From the NCBI GenBank assembly GCA_947626195.1, contig CANQRF010000008.1, positions 1 through 64,000 of the forward strand: a DNA stretch of 64,000 bases. Direction: 5' to 3'. This DNA is from an uncultured Eggerthellaceae bacterium. GTDB lineage: Bacteria; Actinomycetota; Coriobacteriia; Coriobacteriales; Eggerthellaceae. The notes beneath the pieces were generated by a model, which had not been told where the DNA came from, searched no databases, and saw nothing but the letters and a program-made list of their open reading frames with translations. Shown here piece after piece: positions 33,037 to 41,947 of the stretch; position 1 is the first letter of the stretch, and every line of letters begins with the position of its first letter. Position numbers and translations under genes: made by a program.

Positions 33037-36000
33037 TTAGATGCTATCTGCGCGGAGGGCGTCGACGATTGAATCCGAGCGCGTGCGGCGCAACCCGTAT
33101 GCCACCGATGCTACCATCACCACCACGATCATCGCCAAGCTGATGCCCAGGTAGTCCCACGGCACCTTGAAGCTCAGGCCGTAGTAGGAAATGCTCATCA
33201 TCTGGTAGAGCCCAAACCCGACGAGCAGCGCCACGATGACCCCGATGACCAGGCCTTTCAGGCTGTACGTGACGCACTCGCAGGCGATCATGGAATTGAA
33301 TGCGCGCCCTCCCATGCCGATTGATTTCATCACGGCGAACTCCCGTTGCCGCAGGATGATGCCGTTGGTGAGCGTGTTGAACACGTTGGCAAGCGCAATG
33401 AGTGCGAGGATCAGCGTGAAGAGCAGTGAGAAGATGGTCACGACAGAGTTAAGGACTTGTATGGCGCCGACAAGGGAGCGCACATCCTCAACGCTGAAAT
33501 CGAAGTAGGCGGGCCACGTGTCGGAAAGGTAATCGCCGCCGCGATTGGCAAGGGCGAGCTCGGTGGTCATGATGTCGCCGATATTTTCCACATTGAAACC
33601 GCTCATGAAACGGTAGGGCTTCGATGTTTGGGAAAACGTTTGCTCGTCGGTTGGGTAGGGGAAGAACATGGCGGAAAGTGCCGACGATTCGGGAACGATA
33701 AGCCAAAGAGCGTCGTCATTTGACGAATTCCCCAAGATCTCAGGCCGTTCGGTGACAAGGGCGGAAACCTCGATGGGGATAAGGCTCAGTTCGGCATCGA
33801 CAAGAGGAAACACTGGCGTGCGGTCGTCTTCGGCAGGGTAGGTGCCCACGAGCGAGATGGTTGTGTTGCCGTCGAGGTCGTGTACGTTTTCGACGATACT
33901 CATCGCCTCGATGGCTCCTTGATGGGCGCCGGCGATATAGGAGATCTCACCGGTCTGCGATAAGACTTCCGTCAGCACGTAATGGTTGTCTTCGTACTCC
34001 GAGAGTTGATTGATGGCGATGGCGCGATTCGTCCCCACGTAATCTTCAGGTGAGATGCCTTGGGATGCGGCAAACTCCTCAAATTGTTTCTTTGGTAACG
34101 CACAGATATGGGCGTACATCCCCCAACTCTCAAGATTGGGAAGCGAGGCGTTGACGTTCGGCGCGATGGCGTTTCCCGCCATCGCATCAGGAACGAGGGT
34201 GTAGCCGCTTTGATAGACTACCCACCCTTGCGGGATAAGGCCTGCTGTGCTGCACATTTCGTCATAGAAATCGGTGAGGAAGGCCATCGTGTTTTCGTGA
34301 GCCGTACCTGTTGGCTCGGTTGTCGCGGGGTCTTCTGCCGGCGGGCGTGCCGACAGCGAATCGTCGGGAAGCGATGCCACATCGGCGGGCATGCTGACAG
34401 AGGTGCCTTCAAGACTTTGGTTGAAGGGGTCGAGCGTTCCATACACTTCGAGGTCGAATGAAGTGCTGGCAAAGCTGCTCGTGATGAGTGAGAGGTTGGA
34501 ACTGAAAAACCCGCTCGTCATGAGAAGTACGATCGCTAAACCGAGCGAAACCGAAGCGGTGGCGCTTTTCAGGCGTCCGCGTTTGCGGTTGAGACGTGCG
34601 ATCTGGCCGGGCACGCCAAAAGCGTGGGAAAGAAACGCAAGAGGGCGCGCCTTCCAAAGGTTCTCCACCTTTGCATCACGTTTCTTCGTCACGCTCGTCC
34701 GCGTGTCACGAATGTCGAGGCGGCGGGAAATAGCCTCGATGGCGCTTACCTTGCCCGCACGCCGCGCGGGAATCCAGGCGCTTACGATTACGGTGAGAAG
34801 CGTGATGGCGGCGGTGAGGGCCAATACCCAGCCTTCCACCCACACACCGAAGTTTGTGGAAACTTCGCCATTGAGGAGGCTGGCAAGTTGCGAGCCCAAC
34901 AGGCCGAGCACGACGGCGCAGCCCCCAATCCCCACGACGAGGCCAAGGGGTATGCCGACAAGCGCCACGAGGAACGCCTCGAAAAACACGCTCCGGCGAA
35001 GTTGGCGCTTTGAAGCGCCTACGGAGGCGAGGAGTCCGAACTGGCGGGTTCGGTCGGCGACCGAGATGCCGAAGGCGTTGTAGATAAGAGAGACGCAGGC
35101 GACCGCGATCACGATGGCGAGAATGATCGCAATGCCGCCGAAGGTGCGCCAGATATACGACTGTCCCGCGAGCCCCAGGTAATTTAACAGCGTAGAGTGA
35201 AGGTCGATGGTGGCGCCGGGGAAGGTGGCTTCCAGTTGACCGGTGAGCTCATCGCGCGTCGTGAGGTGGTCGACGACGGCCCAGATCACAAACGAATTTT
35301 GCTCAGTTGGCGCATCCATGACGCTGATAGCGGCCGCTCCGTTTTTGGTGAGCACGGCATTGTTGAAATTGTCGTAGAACCCGACGACGGTCAGGGTTTC
35401 TTCGCTGCCGTCCTCAAGGCGAAACGTTGCCATATCCCCGACCTTATAGGCAGGCGTGGTGATCGCCTCGTAGTTCTCCGAGGAGCTATGGAACGAGTAG
35501 CTGTTTCCACTCAGTCCCGTGTTGTGCGAACTATCTGCGATCTTGCTGCTGTATTGGCTGGGAAGAAGCACTTCGCCGTCGTTTTCCGGAAGTCTGCCCT
35601 CAGAGGCGAAGATGCCGCAGATGGTAGGGTAGTCGCCGGTAAAACGCATGAGGGGGATGATGCCTGTCACCTGATTGATGTCGTCTGCGAGGGCAGAGGC
35701 GGGCGCATTCGAGGTGGACGCATCCGAGGCCGTTGAAGCCCCTGCGTCGTCTGTCGATGGGACGCCTTCGGTGTCTCGTGTGAGAGGCCGTTCGCTCAAG
35801 CTCGCGAGATCCGTCTGCGCGATAGTGAAGTCAGGAATATTCGGTTCGGCTTCGGCGCGCTCAATCATGGTGGGGTCATCGCTTACGATGGCGGCGATCC
35901 ATGTGCCGTCGGTCTCCTCCTCGACGCGCTGCAGATAGTGGTTTGCGCTTGCCACTGAAGTGAGCACGGCGGTGAGCAATGCCGCCGCCAGCGCGATGCC

Positions 36001-36072
36001 GAGCACCGTGACAAGGGTGCGCACGCGGTTTTTCGCGAGCGAGCGCAGGGTGAAAGCGGTCATGGCGTTCAT
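33037..36072 (-). CDS. ABC transporter permease with two FtsX domains
   Basis: A 1011-residue MacB/FtsX-type permease. A transmembrane helix near the N-terminus (VRTLVTVLGIALAAALLTAV) is followed by a large extracytoplasmic domain. A first FtsX block of helices lies around residues 420-590, a second large outer domain around 680-870, and a second FtsX block at the C-terminus. The ATG at 36072 overlaps the ATPase stop by 4 bases. A longer reading from 36792 is false because it crosses the ATPase gene out of frame. Such two-gene exporters often remove antimicrobial peptides or lipoproteins; the substrate is unknown. Confidence 0.9.
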   Translation of the reverse strand: MNAMTAFTLRSLAKNRVRTLVTVLGIALAAALLTAVLTSVASANHYLQRVEEETDGTWIAAIVSDDPTMIERAEAEPNIPDFTIAQTDLASLSERPLTRDTEGVPSTDDAGASTASDASTSNAPASALADDINQVTGIIPLMRFTGDYPTICGIFASEGRLPENDGEVLLPSQYSSKIADSSHNTGLSGNSYSFHSSSENYEAITTPAYKVGDMATFRLEDGSEETLTVVGFYDNFNNAVLTKNGAAAISVMDAPTEQNSFVIWAVVDHLTTRDELTGQLEATFPGATIDLHSTLLNYLGLAGQSYIWRTFGGIAIILAIVIAVACVSLIYNAFGISVADRTRQFGLLASVGASKRQLRRSVFFEAFLVALVGIPLGLVVGIGGCAVVLGLLGSQLASLLNGEVSTNFGVWVEGWVLALTAAITLLTVIVSAWIPARRAGKVSAIEAISRRLDIRDTRTSVTKKRDAKVENLWKARPLAFLSHAFGVPGQIARLNRKRGRLKSATASVSLGLAIVLLMTSGFFSSNLSLITSSFASTSFDLEVYGTLDPFNQSLEGTSVSMPADVASLPDDSLSARPPAEDPATTEPTGTAHENTMAFLTDFYDEMCSTAGLIPQGWVVYQSGYTLVPDAMAGNAIAPNVNASLPNLESWGMYAHICALPKKQFEEFAASQGISPEDYVGTNRAIAINQLSEYEDNHYVLTEVLSQTGEISYIAGAHQGAIEAMSIVENVHDLDGNTTISLVGTYPAEDDRTPVFPLVDAELSLIPIEVSALVTERPEILGNSSNDDALWLIVPESSALSAMFFPYPTDEQTFSQTSKPYRFMSGFNVENIGDIMTTELALANRGGDYLSDTWPAYFDFSVEDVRSLVGAIQVLNSVVTIFSLLFTLILALIALANVFNTLTNGIILRQREFAVMKSIGMGGRAFNSMIACECVTYSLKGLVIGVIVALLVGFGLYQMMSISYYGLSFKVPWDYLGISLAMIVVVMVASVAYGLRRTRSDSIVDALRADSI

Positions 36073-36752
36073 CGGCGGATCCTCTCGTCGCGCTCGATGC
36101 GGCCATCTTCGATTGCGATCACGCGGTCGGCGGAAAGCGCGATGCTCTCGTCGTGGGTGATCACCACGAGCGTCTGGCCGAGGTCGCGGTTGCTCTCGCG
36201 CAGGAGGTTCATGATCTCGCGGCTGTTCTTCGTATCGAGGTTTCCCGTCGGTTCGTCGGCGAGCACGACGGCGGGGGCGTTCATGAGGGCGCGCGCGATG
36301 GCGACGCGCTGCTGCTGGCCGCCGGAGAGTTGGTTGGGAAGCGAGGTCTCCTTCCCTTCGAGGTTGAGGTCGGCGATGAGGCCGTTGAGGCGCTCCTTGT
36401 TGACGGGGCGCCCATCGAGTGCCACAGGAAGCGTGATGTTCTCCACGACGTTGAGGATCGGGATGAGGTTGTAGAACTGGTAGATGAGGCCCACCTCGCG
36501 GCGGCGAAAGACGGCGAGCTCCTCGTCGCTTCGCGCGTATACGTCGGCGCCGTTGAGGAACACCGTTCCCGACGTGGGTCGGTCGACTCCGCCCATGAGG
36601 TGGAGAAGCGTCGATTTCCCCGAACCCGACGATCCGATGATCGCGACGAATTCGCCTTGTTCGATGCTGAAGGAAACGTCGTTCAAGGCGCAGGTTGCCT
36701 GCTCGCCGCTTCCGTAGACCTTCGTCAGGTGGCTGACTGTGAGGATGTCCAT
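36069..36752 (-). CDS. ABC transporter ATPase (LolD/MacB type)
   Basis: A 227-residue nucleotide-binding subunit. It has Walker A GSSGSGKST, the Q-loop region VGLIYQFYNLIP, the signature LSGGQQQRVAIARAL, Walker B VVLADEPTGNLD and the H-switch VVITHDE. The EPTGNLD form is typical of the MacB/LolD family. It forms an operon with the permease (4-base overlap). A palindrome about 100 bases upstream is a candidate operator. Confidence 0.95.
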   Translation of the reverse strand: MDILTVSHLTKVYGSGEQATCALNDVSFSIEQGEFVAIIGSSGSGKSTLLHLMGGVDRPTSGTVFLNGADVYARSDEELAVFRRREVGLIYQFYNLIPILNVVENITLPVALDGRPVNKERLNGLIADLNLEGKETSLPNQLSGGQQQRVAIARALMNAPAVVLADEPTGNLDTKNSREIMNLLRESNRDLGQTLVVITHDESIALSADRVIAIEDGRIERDERIRR

Positions 36753-36850
36753 CTGCGTTCCTTTCAGGAATGGGCCTTTTCGGCTTTTCCATGGTGGTGC
36801 GTTCTCTCGAACAAGGGTAGCGAACCCACCTTACACCCTGATGAGAACCG

Positions 36851-36868
36851 CATTACAGTTTTGTAATG
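36851..36868. promoter_or_regulatory. Palindromic operator candidate CATTACA-GTTT-TGTAATG
   Basis: A perfect 7-base inverted repeat with a 4-base spacer, 99 bases upstream of the ABC exporter start. The size and symmetry fit a dimeric regulator such as a GntR, TetR or BceR-like protein. No regulator gene lies beside it; the two-component system at 47-49 kb or the TetR gene at 41.2 kb are speculative candidates. Confidence 0.55.
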
Positions 36869-36926
36869 TTGGGAAGGTCCATGGACGCTTCTATCAGACC
36901 CGTAAGCATCATACTCATAAGTCTGA

Positions 36927-37769
36927 TATGCGACGTTTGGTGGCACGCCCTATTATCTTGAGCAAATCGACACGGGTGTCTCCTACGAATCTAACGTCGA
37001 ATCGCAGCTATTTGACAACACCGGACTGTTGTACGAAGAGCCCCTTATGCTTCTTCGGCAGGAATTGCGAGAACCCGCTCTGTATAATTCCATCCTCGAT
37101 GCCATCGGTGCCGGGGCGAATAGGCCGAACGAAATTGCCGACAAATCGGGTGTTGCGATTGCTTCACTCGGCAAATATCTTCGAATCCTCGAGGACCTCG
37201 GGCTCATAGAAAAGGTGATTCCCCTCGGAGCGAATTCTGCAAAAACGAGAAAGGGAAGGTATCGACTCGCCGATTCGTTTTTTTCATATTGGTATCGGTT
37301 CGTGAGCCCGAATATGGCCTCTATCGAACATGAAGCCGGCAAAGTGGTGGCGCAAGCGCATGCGTTCGGTAATGAGCTGTTGGATTTCGTTGGCCATCAA
37401 TTTGAGATCATGTGTCTCCAGTGGCTGGCTCGAAAAAATGCAGCGGGTGAATTGCCTTTTCCGGCAACGTCGTTCGGACAATGGTGGGGGTCGGATCCCG
37501 CTACGCACGAAACGGCCGATATTGATGTGATTGCAGCCAACACGACGGAGAAAATGGCGTTATTCGGGGAATGCAAGTGGCGGAATGAATTCGATGAAAC
37601 CGAGGCTCTTCGCAAATTAGAGGAACGCGCCAGTCTCGTCGGCCAATTCGACAGGCTATACTACGTGCTCTTCTCCAAGAGGCCGGCGGGGGCAGCAACG
37701 AAAAGAAAATGCAACGAGCGCTCCGATGTCCTTCTTGTCAGCGCAGATGAAATGTTTGAAGAAGGGTAA
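36927..37769 (+). pseudogene. DUF234-type ATPase, N-terminal half missing
   Basis: The frame opens at 36927 with no start codon and reads FGGTPYYLEQID, LYEEPLMLLRQELREP, a winged helix (NRPNEIADKSGVAIASLGKYL) and the DUF234 nuclease-like end with DIDVIAANTTEKMALFGECKW (D-x-D...E-C-K). The P-loop ATPase half (about 200 residues) is gone; the break lies close to the ABC exporter promoter region. A shortened protein could start at the TTG at 37029. Members are of uncertain function and common in defence islands. Confidence 0.8.
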
Positions 37770-37881
37770 ATCGGAAATGTGCAGATTTTCAATTGAATTG
37801 AAAATCTGCACACGGTAAGATAAGGGCATAATATTTTGGGTCCTGACCTTTTCCGAAATATGCTGAAGCGGAGGGTTTGCC

Positions 37882-39096
37882 ATGTATGTCAAGCGTGAAA
37901 TTGAGGACACCGTTAGCGCATATCTTCGCCAATTCAAAGTGGTCTTGGTGACCGGTGCCCGTCAGGTGGGCAAGACGACGATGCTGCGACATACCTTGCC
38001 CGACGCCTACGGATACGTGGCGCTTGATGATCTCGACCTTCTCGGCAGGGTGCACTCCGACTCGGCGCTTTTCTTCCAAGACAACAAGCCGCCCCTCCTC
38101 ATCGATGAAATCCAATACGCGCCGGATCTCTTCATGCGAATAAAGCACATCGTTGATCGATCCGACGAAAAGGGTGCCATTGTCCTCACCGGTTCGCAAA
38201 CCTATCGGCTCATGCAAGGTGTGAGCGAATCCTTGGCAGGGCGCATCGGCATTCTGGAGATGAGCTCGTTGTCGCTGCGCGAGCTCGTGGGCAATCTGAA
38301 ACATACGCCGTATGTTCCAGCACCCGCGGAAGCGGATAACCGCAAGGAGCTATTGAGCGATTTTGATCTCTGGGCGCATATTCATCGCGGATCGATGCCA
38401 GAGCTGATAGACGAAACGATCGAGTGGCAAGCATATTACAGCTCCTATGTTAGGACCTATATCGAGCGTGATGTGCGGGAGCTCGTGAACATACGCAACG
38501 AGCATGCATTTTTCGATTTCATGGTGGCATGCGCTTCCCGCACGGGACAGCTTTTGAATATGAGCGACATCGCCAATACGGTGAATGTGGAAGTTGCGAC
38601 CGTGCGAGACTGGCTATCGGTTCTTGAGGCGTCGGGGATCGTCCATATCCTAAGGCCATTCTGGGCAAACACTTCAAAGCGCCTTGCGAAGACGCCGAAG
38701 CTGTTTTTCATGGACACGGGGCTTGCGTGCTATCTGACGGCGTGGAACACCCCCGAAACGCTGAAACGGGGAGCGATGGCCGGGCACATGTTCGAGACGT
38801 TCGCCGTGAGCGAGGTGTTGAAATCTTTCATCAACGCCGGTCAGGACACGCGTCAGGTGAGCTTTTACCGCGACGGACGCAAAAGGGAGATCGATCTTGT
38901 CATCCAAGACGGCCACGTGCTTCATCCTGTCGAGATCAAAATGGCGACAAATCCCGATAAGAGCGCCATTGCGAATTTCAACGCGTTAGAGGGTGTAGCG
39001 GATTACGAAGTCGGGTTCGGCAGCGTGATCTGCCAAGCGCCGTCTCCCTACCACATAACGCCGCAGGTCCAAGCTATTTCAGTTTTCGACATCTAG
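37882..39096 (+). CDS. AAA_14/DUF4143 ATPase
   Basis: A 404-residue protein with Walker A GARQVGKTTM near residue 29, Walker B PLLIDEIQYAP, the sensor VLTGSQTYRLM and the DUF4143 C-terminal half with a PD-(D/E)XK-like core (REIDLVIQDGHVLHPVEIK). It follows the DUF234 relic by about 110 bases. The family is abundant, often near toxin-antitoxin genes, and without a settled role. The ribosome site is GGAGGG, 7 bases upstream. Confidence 0.9.
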   Translation: MYVKREIEDTVSAYLRQFKVVLVTGARQVGKTTMLRHTLPDAYGYVALDDLDLLGRVHSDSALFFQDNKPPLLIDEIQYAPDLFMRIKHIVDRSDEKGAIVLTGSQTYRLMQGVSESLAGRIGILEMSSLSLRELVGNLKHTPYVPAPAEADNRKELLSDFDLWAHIHRGSMPELIDETIEWQAYYSSYVRTYIERDVRELVNIRNEHAFFDFMVACASRTGQLLNMSDIANTVNVEVATVRDWLSVLEASGIVHILRPFWANTSKRLAKTPKLFFMDTGLACYLTAWNTPETLKRGAMAGHMFETFAVSEVLKSFINAGQDTRQVSFYRDGRKREIDLVIQDGHVLHPVEIKMATNPDKSAIANFNALEGVADYEVGFGSVICQAPSPYHITPQVQAISVFDI

Positions 39097-39146
39097 ATCC
39101 GAAGAGGCGCGAGTTCCGAGCAGATCCCGCTCTTCCATCGTTCGAG

Positions 39147-39206
39147 ATGCATCTCGGCAGTGAAAATATTCGGTATTTCGCTGTCCCTCTTGCAAAGAAG
39201 CATGGT
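39147..39206 (+). pseudogene. Nucleotidyltransferase N-terminal relic
   Basis: About 20 codons (LGSENIRYFAVPLAKKHG) closely resemble residues ~20-40 of the nucleotidyltransferase encoded at 40764 (LGIEDIQYFVVPLAKEYG), and the DNA also matches. The rest is absent. It suggests that the AbiE pair was inserted between, or flanked by, duplicated nucleotidyltransferase genes. Confidence 0.65.
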
Positions 39207-39257
39207 CAATTTGTTTCAGCGCGTTCCAATAAAAATATATGCCATTATTTCTCCAGA

Positions 39258-39278
39258 AAGTTGCGTATAATGCAACTT
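39258..39278. promoter_or_regulatory. Operator-like inverted repeat over the AbiE promoter -10
   Basis: AAGTTGC (39258-39264) and GCAACTT (39272-39278) are perfect complements around GTATAAT, which is a good -10 box. The repeat ends 13 bases before the AbiEi start. AbiEi antitoxins repress their own promoter by binding inverted repeats, so this is a likely operator. No clear -35 was seen. Confidence 0.7.
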
Positions 39279-39290
39279 AGAGGTGGAAAT

Positions 39291-39893
39291 ATGATAAAGA
39301 CATCGAAAATGCTGCAAAATGAACTCTCGTCTTACGGAGCTCCAAAAAACAAGATTGCTCGCATGGTGCGCGATGGAGAGCTCACTCGCATCGTAAACGG
39401 TCTCTACGAAACCGATCCCCTCACGTCTCCGGAGTATCTGGCCGCAAGCATCTACGGTCCGTCATACATCTCATTTGAGTACGCTCTTGCCCGCTATGGA
39501 ATGATTCCGGAAGCTGTTCCCGTCGTCACAAGCGCCACCTTCGAAAAGGGCAAGGTCAAGCGCTATAGCACCCCCTTCGGAATTTTCACATTCCATGACG
39601 TGCCCTCGCGCGCCTTTCCATGGGGGATCGACACGATTGTGGAAGGCGATTACTCCTACCGCATTGCAAACGTCGAGAAAGCCCTCTGCGACATGCTCTG
39701 GCTTCGTCCGCCAGTCGCCAATTATCGCGAGCTGGAAGCCCTTCTCTTCGAAGATCTTCGTCTCGATTTCGCAGCGTTTCGCAATCTCGATTTCAATGCG
39801 ATGATTGCCCTCGCCTCTCGGTACCGCAGCACAACTCTCCATAAATTGGCCCAATATCTCGAAAGGATGCCGCGCCATGAACTCAGCGCTTGA
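39291..39893 (+). CDS. AbiEi-type antitoxin (type IV TA)
   Basis: A 200-residue AbiEi family protein. It has an N-terminal winged helix (LQNELSSYGAPKNKIARMVRDGELTRI in part), then LYETDPLTSPEYLAASIYGPSYISF, where the family's conserved yISFesAL-like motif is seen, and a C-terminal domain with YRIANVEKALCDMLW. AGAGGTGG precedes the ATG. It overlaps the toxin gene by 17 bases. In type IV systems the antitoxin counteracts the toxin without binding it and represses the operon. Confidence 0.9.
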   Translation: MIKTSKMLQNELSSYGAPKNKIARMVRDGELTRIVNGLYETDPLTSPEYLAASIYGPSYISFEYALARYGMIPEAVPVVTSATFEKGKVKRYSTPFGIFTFHDVPSRAFPWGIDTIVEGDYSYRIANVEKALCDMLWLRPPVANYRELEALLFEDLRLDFAAFRNLDFNAMIALASRYRSTTLHKLAQYLERMPRHELSA

Positions 39894-40743
39894 TTCGATG
39901 TTGCAGACCAATGATGCGCGCTCTTTGGCGGAGCGGCGGCATGTCGTCAAAGAGATTATTCAGGAGCTTGTGCTCTGCGGCTTGTCGCGTGCTGGTTTTT
40001 TTGATTACGCGGCATTTTACGGGGGAACAGCCCTTCGTATCTTTTACGGGCTTGATCGGTTCTCCGAAGATATGGATTTCTCTTTGATGGTGCCAGATAA
40101 TGAGTTTGATATAACAGCATATTTTCCCATGCTTGAAACAGAATTGCGCGCCTACGGCTTAAATATGGAGATAAAGAAACGCGAGAAAACGGTTGATTCG
40201 GATATACAATCGGCGTTTTTGAAGGGAAACACACGTGAGCACTTGTTGCTGTTCTATCCGCAGGAGAGTTTCTCGACGGGGGTTCCACGCGACGAAAAGA
40301 TAAAGATCAAGTTCGAGGTAGATGTAAACACTCCCGAATTGGCAACTTTCGAGCGCCGCTACCAATTACTACCCTCACCTTACGAGGTGAATTTGTTCGA
40401 TCAGCCGTCACTGTTTGCCGGCAAAATCCACGCGGTTTTATGCCGAGGTTGGAAAAATCGCGTTAAGGGACGCGATCTTTACGATTACCTGTTCTATCTC
40501 GCCCACGGCGCGAAAATAAACCTACCGCATCTTCGAGCACGCCTCGTGCAAACCGGCCATTGGAACCCCCGAGAGAGGCTTTCCATAGAGCAGCTCCGCA
40601 AATTACTGGCCGATCGCTTTGATGCCATAGATTACAAAGCTGCCGCTCACGATGTAGAGCCGTTCCTGCGCGAAGCATCTTCATTGCGCATCTGGTCCGC
40701 TGATTTGTTCAAGCAGGTAACAGAACGGCTAGAGGCAGTTTAG
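39877..40743 (+). CDS. AbiEii-type nucleotidyltransferase toxin
   Basis: A 288-residue toxin of the AbiEii/DUF1814 family. The polymerase-beta-like site is visible: GGTALRIFYGLDRFSEDMDFSL gives the GGT..R motif and the metal-binding D-x-D. Further motifs are KIKFEVDVN and PSLFAGKIHAVLCRGWKNRVKGRDLYD, with the conserved lysines. Family toxins transfer nucleotides to RNA targets and halt growth. The ATG lies inside the end of the antitoxin gene. Confidence 0.92.
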   Translation: MNSALDSMLQTNDARSLAERRHVVKEIIQELVLCGLSRAGFFDYAAFYGGTALRIFYGLDRFSEDMDFSLMVPDNEFDITAYFPMLETELRAYGLNMEIKKREKTVDSDIQSAFLKGNTREHLLLFYPQESFSTGVPRDEKIKIKFEVDVNTPELATFERRYQLLPSPYEVNLFDQPSLFAGKIHAVLCRGWKNRVKGRDLYDYLFYLAHGAKINLPHLRARLVQTGHWNPRERLSIEQLRKLLADRFDAIDYKAAAHDVEPFLREASSLRIWSADLFKQVTERLEAV

Positions 40744-40763
40744 ACCTGACAGGCAGGGCAGCA

Positions 40764-41111
40764 ATGAATCATTCAAAGTTCACCGAACGCCCCATAGACG
40801 CTCATGTGCCAAGAAAGGATCGTCTCGGTATCGAAGACATTCAATATTTCGTTGTCCCCCTTGCAAAGGAATATGGGGCGGCAAAAGTCTCGCTCTTCGG
40901 CTCCTATGCGCGCGGTGAAGAAAACGAAACAAGCGATGTCGACATTCTGCTTGAAAAAGGCAGAATCAAGGGCATGCAAGTGCTCGACTTCCAAGACAAG
41001 CTCGCCCAGAGACTGGGGAAACGCGTGGATGTCGTGACCACCGACGGCGCGAGCATCCGTCTTCTTGAAAGGATCGCACGTGACGAGGTGGTGCTTTATG
41101 AGGCAAGCTGA
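40764..41111 (+). CDS. MNT-type nucleotidyltransferase domain protein
   Basis: A 115-residue minimal nucleotidyltransferase with the motif LFGSYARGEENETSDVDILLE (GSxxRG then DxD). Such proteins are usually MntA antitoxins, which AMPylate a HEPN toxin encoded beside them. Here no HEPN gene follows; the region after it leads to a minus-strand TetR gene. It may be an orphan, or the HEPN partner may have been lost. It follows the AbiE toxin by 20 bases. Confidence 0.85.
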   Translation: MNHSKFTERPIDAHVPRKDRLGIEDIQYFVVPLAKEYGAAKVSLFGSYARGEENETSDVDILLEKGRIKGMQVLDFQDKLAQRLGKRVDVVTTDGASIRLLERIARDEVVLYEAS

Positions 41112-41213
41112 ACGCGATAGCAAACGAAGTCCCCTTATTACGCAGCTTCTGCGAAAAACACTTTGAGCCTTAAAGCTCAAGGAAACTAAAAGGGCTGTTG
41201 GCCTCTCTAAACA

Positions 41214-41771
41214 TTAAAAGAACCTTCGGAGTGCGTCGTTCAAGAAATTGAGGAGCCCTTCAAGGGGAAGCTCTCCGTATTCTCCGGCGAGCCAATCGAG
41301 GTACACATAGGTGACGCCCGATGCGAGGAAATCCGCCATGACCAATTGGTCGCTCTTTGCGGCACGTGGATTCTTCTCCAGCTCGGCACGAAAGATTGTT
41401 TTGAAGGCATCCCTGAATTGGCTGCGGCAAAAGCCGAAGTCGTCATCCTTCGCCACCAGCCTGAAGAACTCGATTTCGCGCTGCATCAGCTGCGTTGAAC
41501 GGTCGAGCAATGCCTTCAAGTCGAACTCACTTCCTGACGCGTTGCTTTGCTCGGCGATGATCTCCTCCGTCATCGCATCGACGAACTCGCGCAGGATGTC
41601 GGCCGCCGTGTCGTAGTGGGAATAGAACGTCATACGGTTGACGTTTGCCCTATCCGCGATCTCCTTGACGGTAAGATTTGCCGTCTTCTTCTCGAGCACG
41701 AGGTCGATATAGGCGCGCTGCAAAGCCGCTTGGTTCTTGCGAAAGCGAAGGTCGTTCGACGTTTTGTACAT
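41214..41771 (-). CDS. TetR/AcrR-family regulator
   Basis: A 185-residue repressor-type protein. The N-terminal helix-turn-helix reads LTVKEIADRANVNRMTFYSHY, typical of TetR. The C-terminal ligand domain ends LPLEGLLNFLNDALRRFF and includes the YLDWLAGEYGELP segment of the TetR_C group. The start at 41771 follows AAGGAA. It is divergent from the membrane protein gene at 41948, its most likely target. Confidence 0.9.
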   Translation of the reverse strand: MYKTSNDLRFRKNQAALQRAYIDLVLEKKTANLTVKEIADRANVNRMTFYSHYDTAADILREFVDAMTEEIIAEQSNASGSEFDLKALLDRSTQLMQREIEFFRLVAKDDDFGFCRSQFRDAFKTIFRAELEKNPRAAKSDQLVMADFLASGVTYVYLDWLAGEYGELPLEGLLNFLNDALRRFF

Positions 41772-41947
41772 GGTGTTCCTTTTCATCACTTCGACATCAT
41801 TTGATGGTTATCCATCATTGCCAGACGAGTTGCTTATTGGGCAATTTATTCATCACTTATATATTAAACAGCATCTGCAAGACAACTTGCAAGAAGCGTC
41901 TTCGCGAATGTTCACATCGCAGTAAAACGCCAAGAAAGGAAGCAAAC

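Noticed and set aside
36073-36792. Apparent 240-residue N-terminal extension of the ABC permease
   Set aside because: It is an out-of-frame reading of the ATPase gene, rich in Arg/Pro. The permease proper starts at 36072, overlapping the ATPase stop by 4 bases.
36739-37209. 156-codon plus-strand frame upstream of the DUF234 relic
   Set aside because: Composition is unlike a protein family, and the DUF234 sequence is in another frame of the same stretch.
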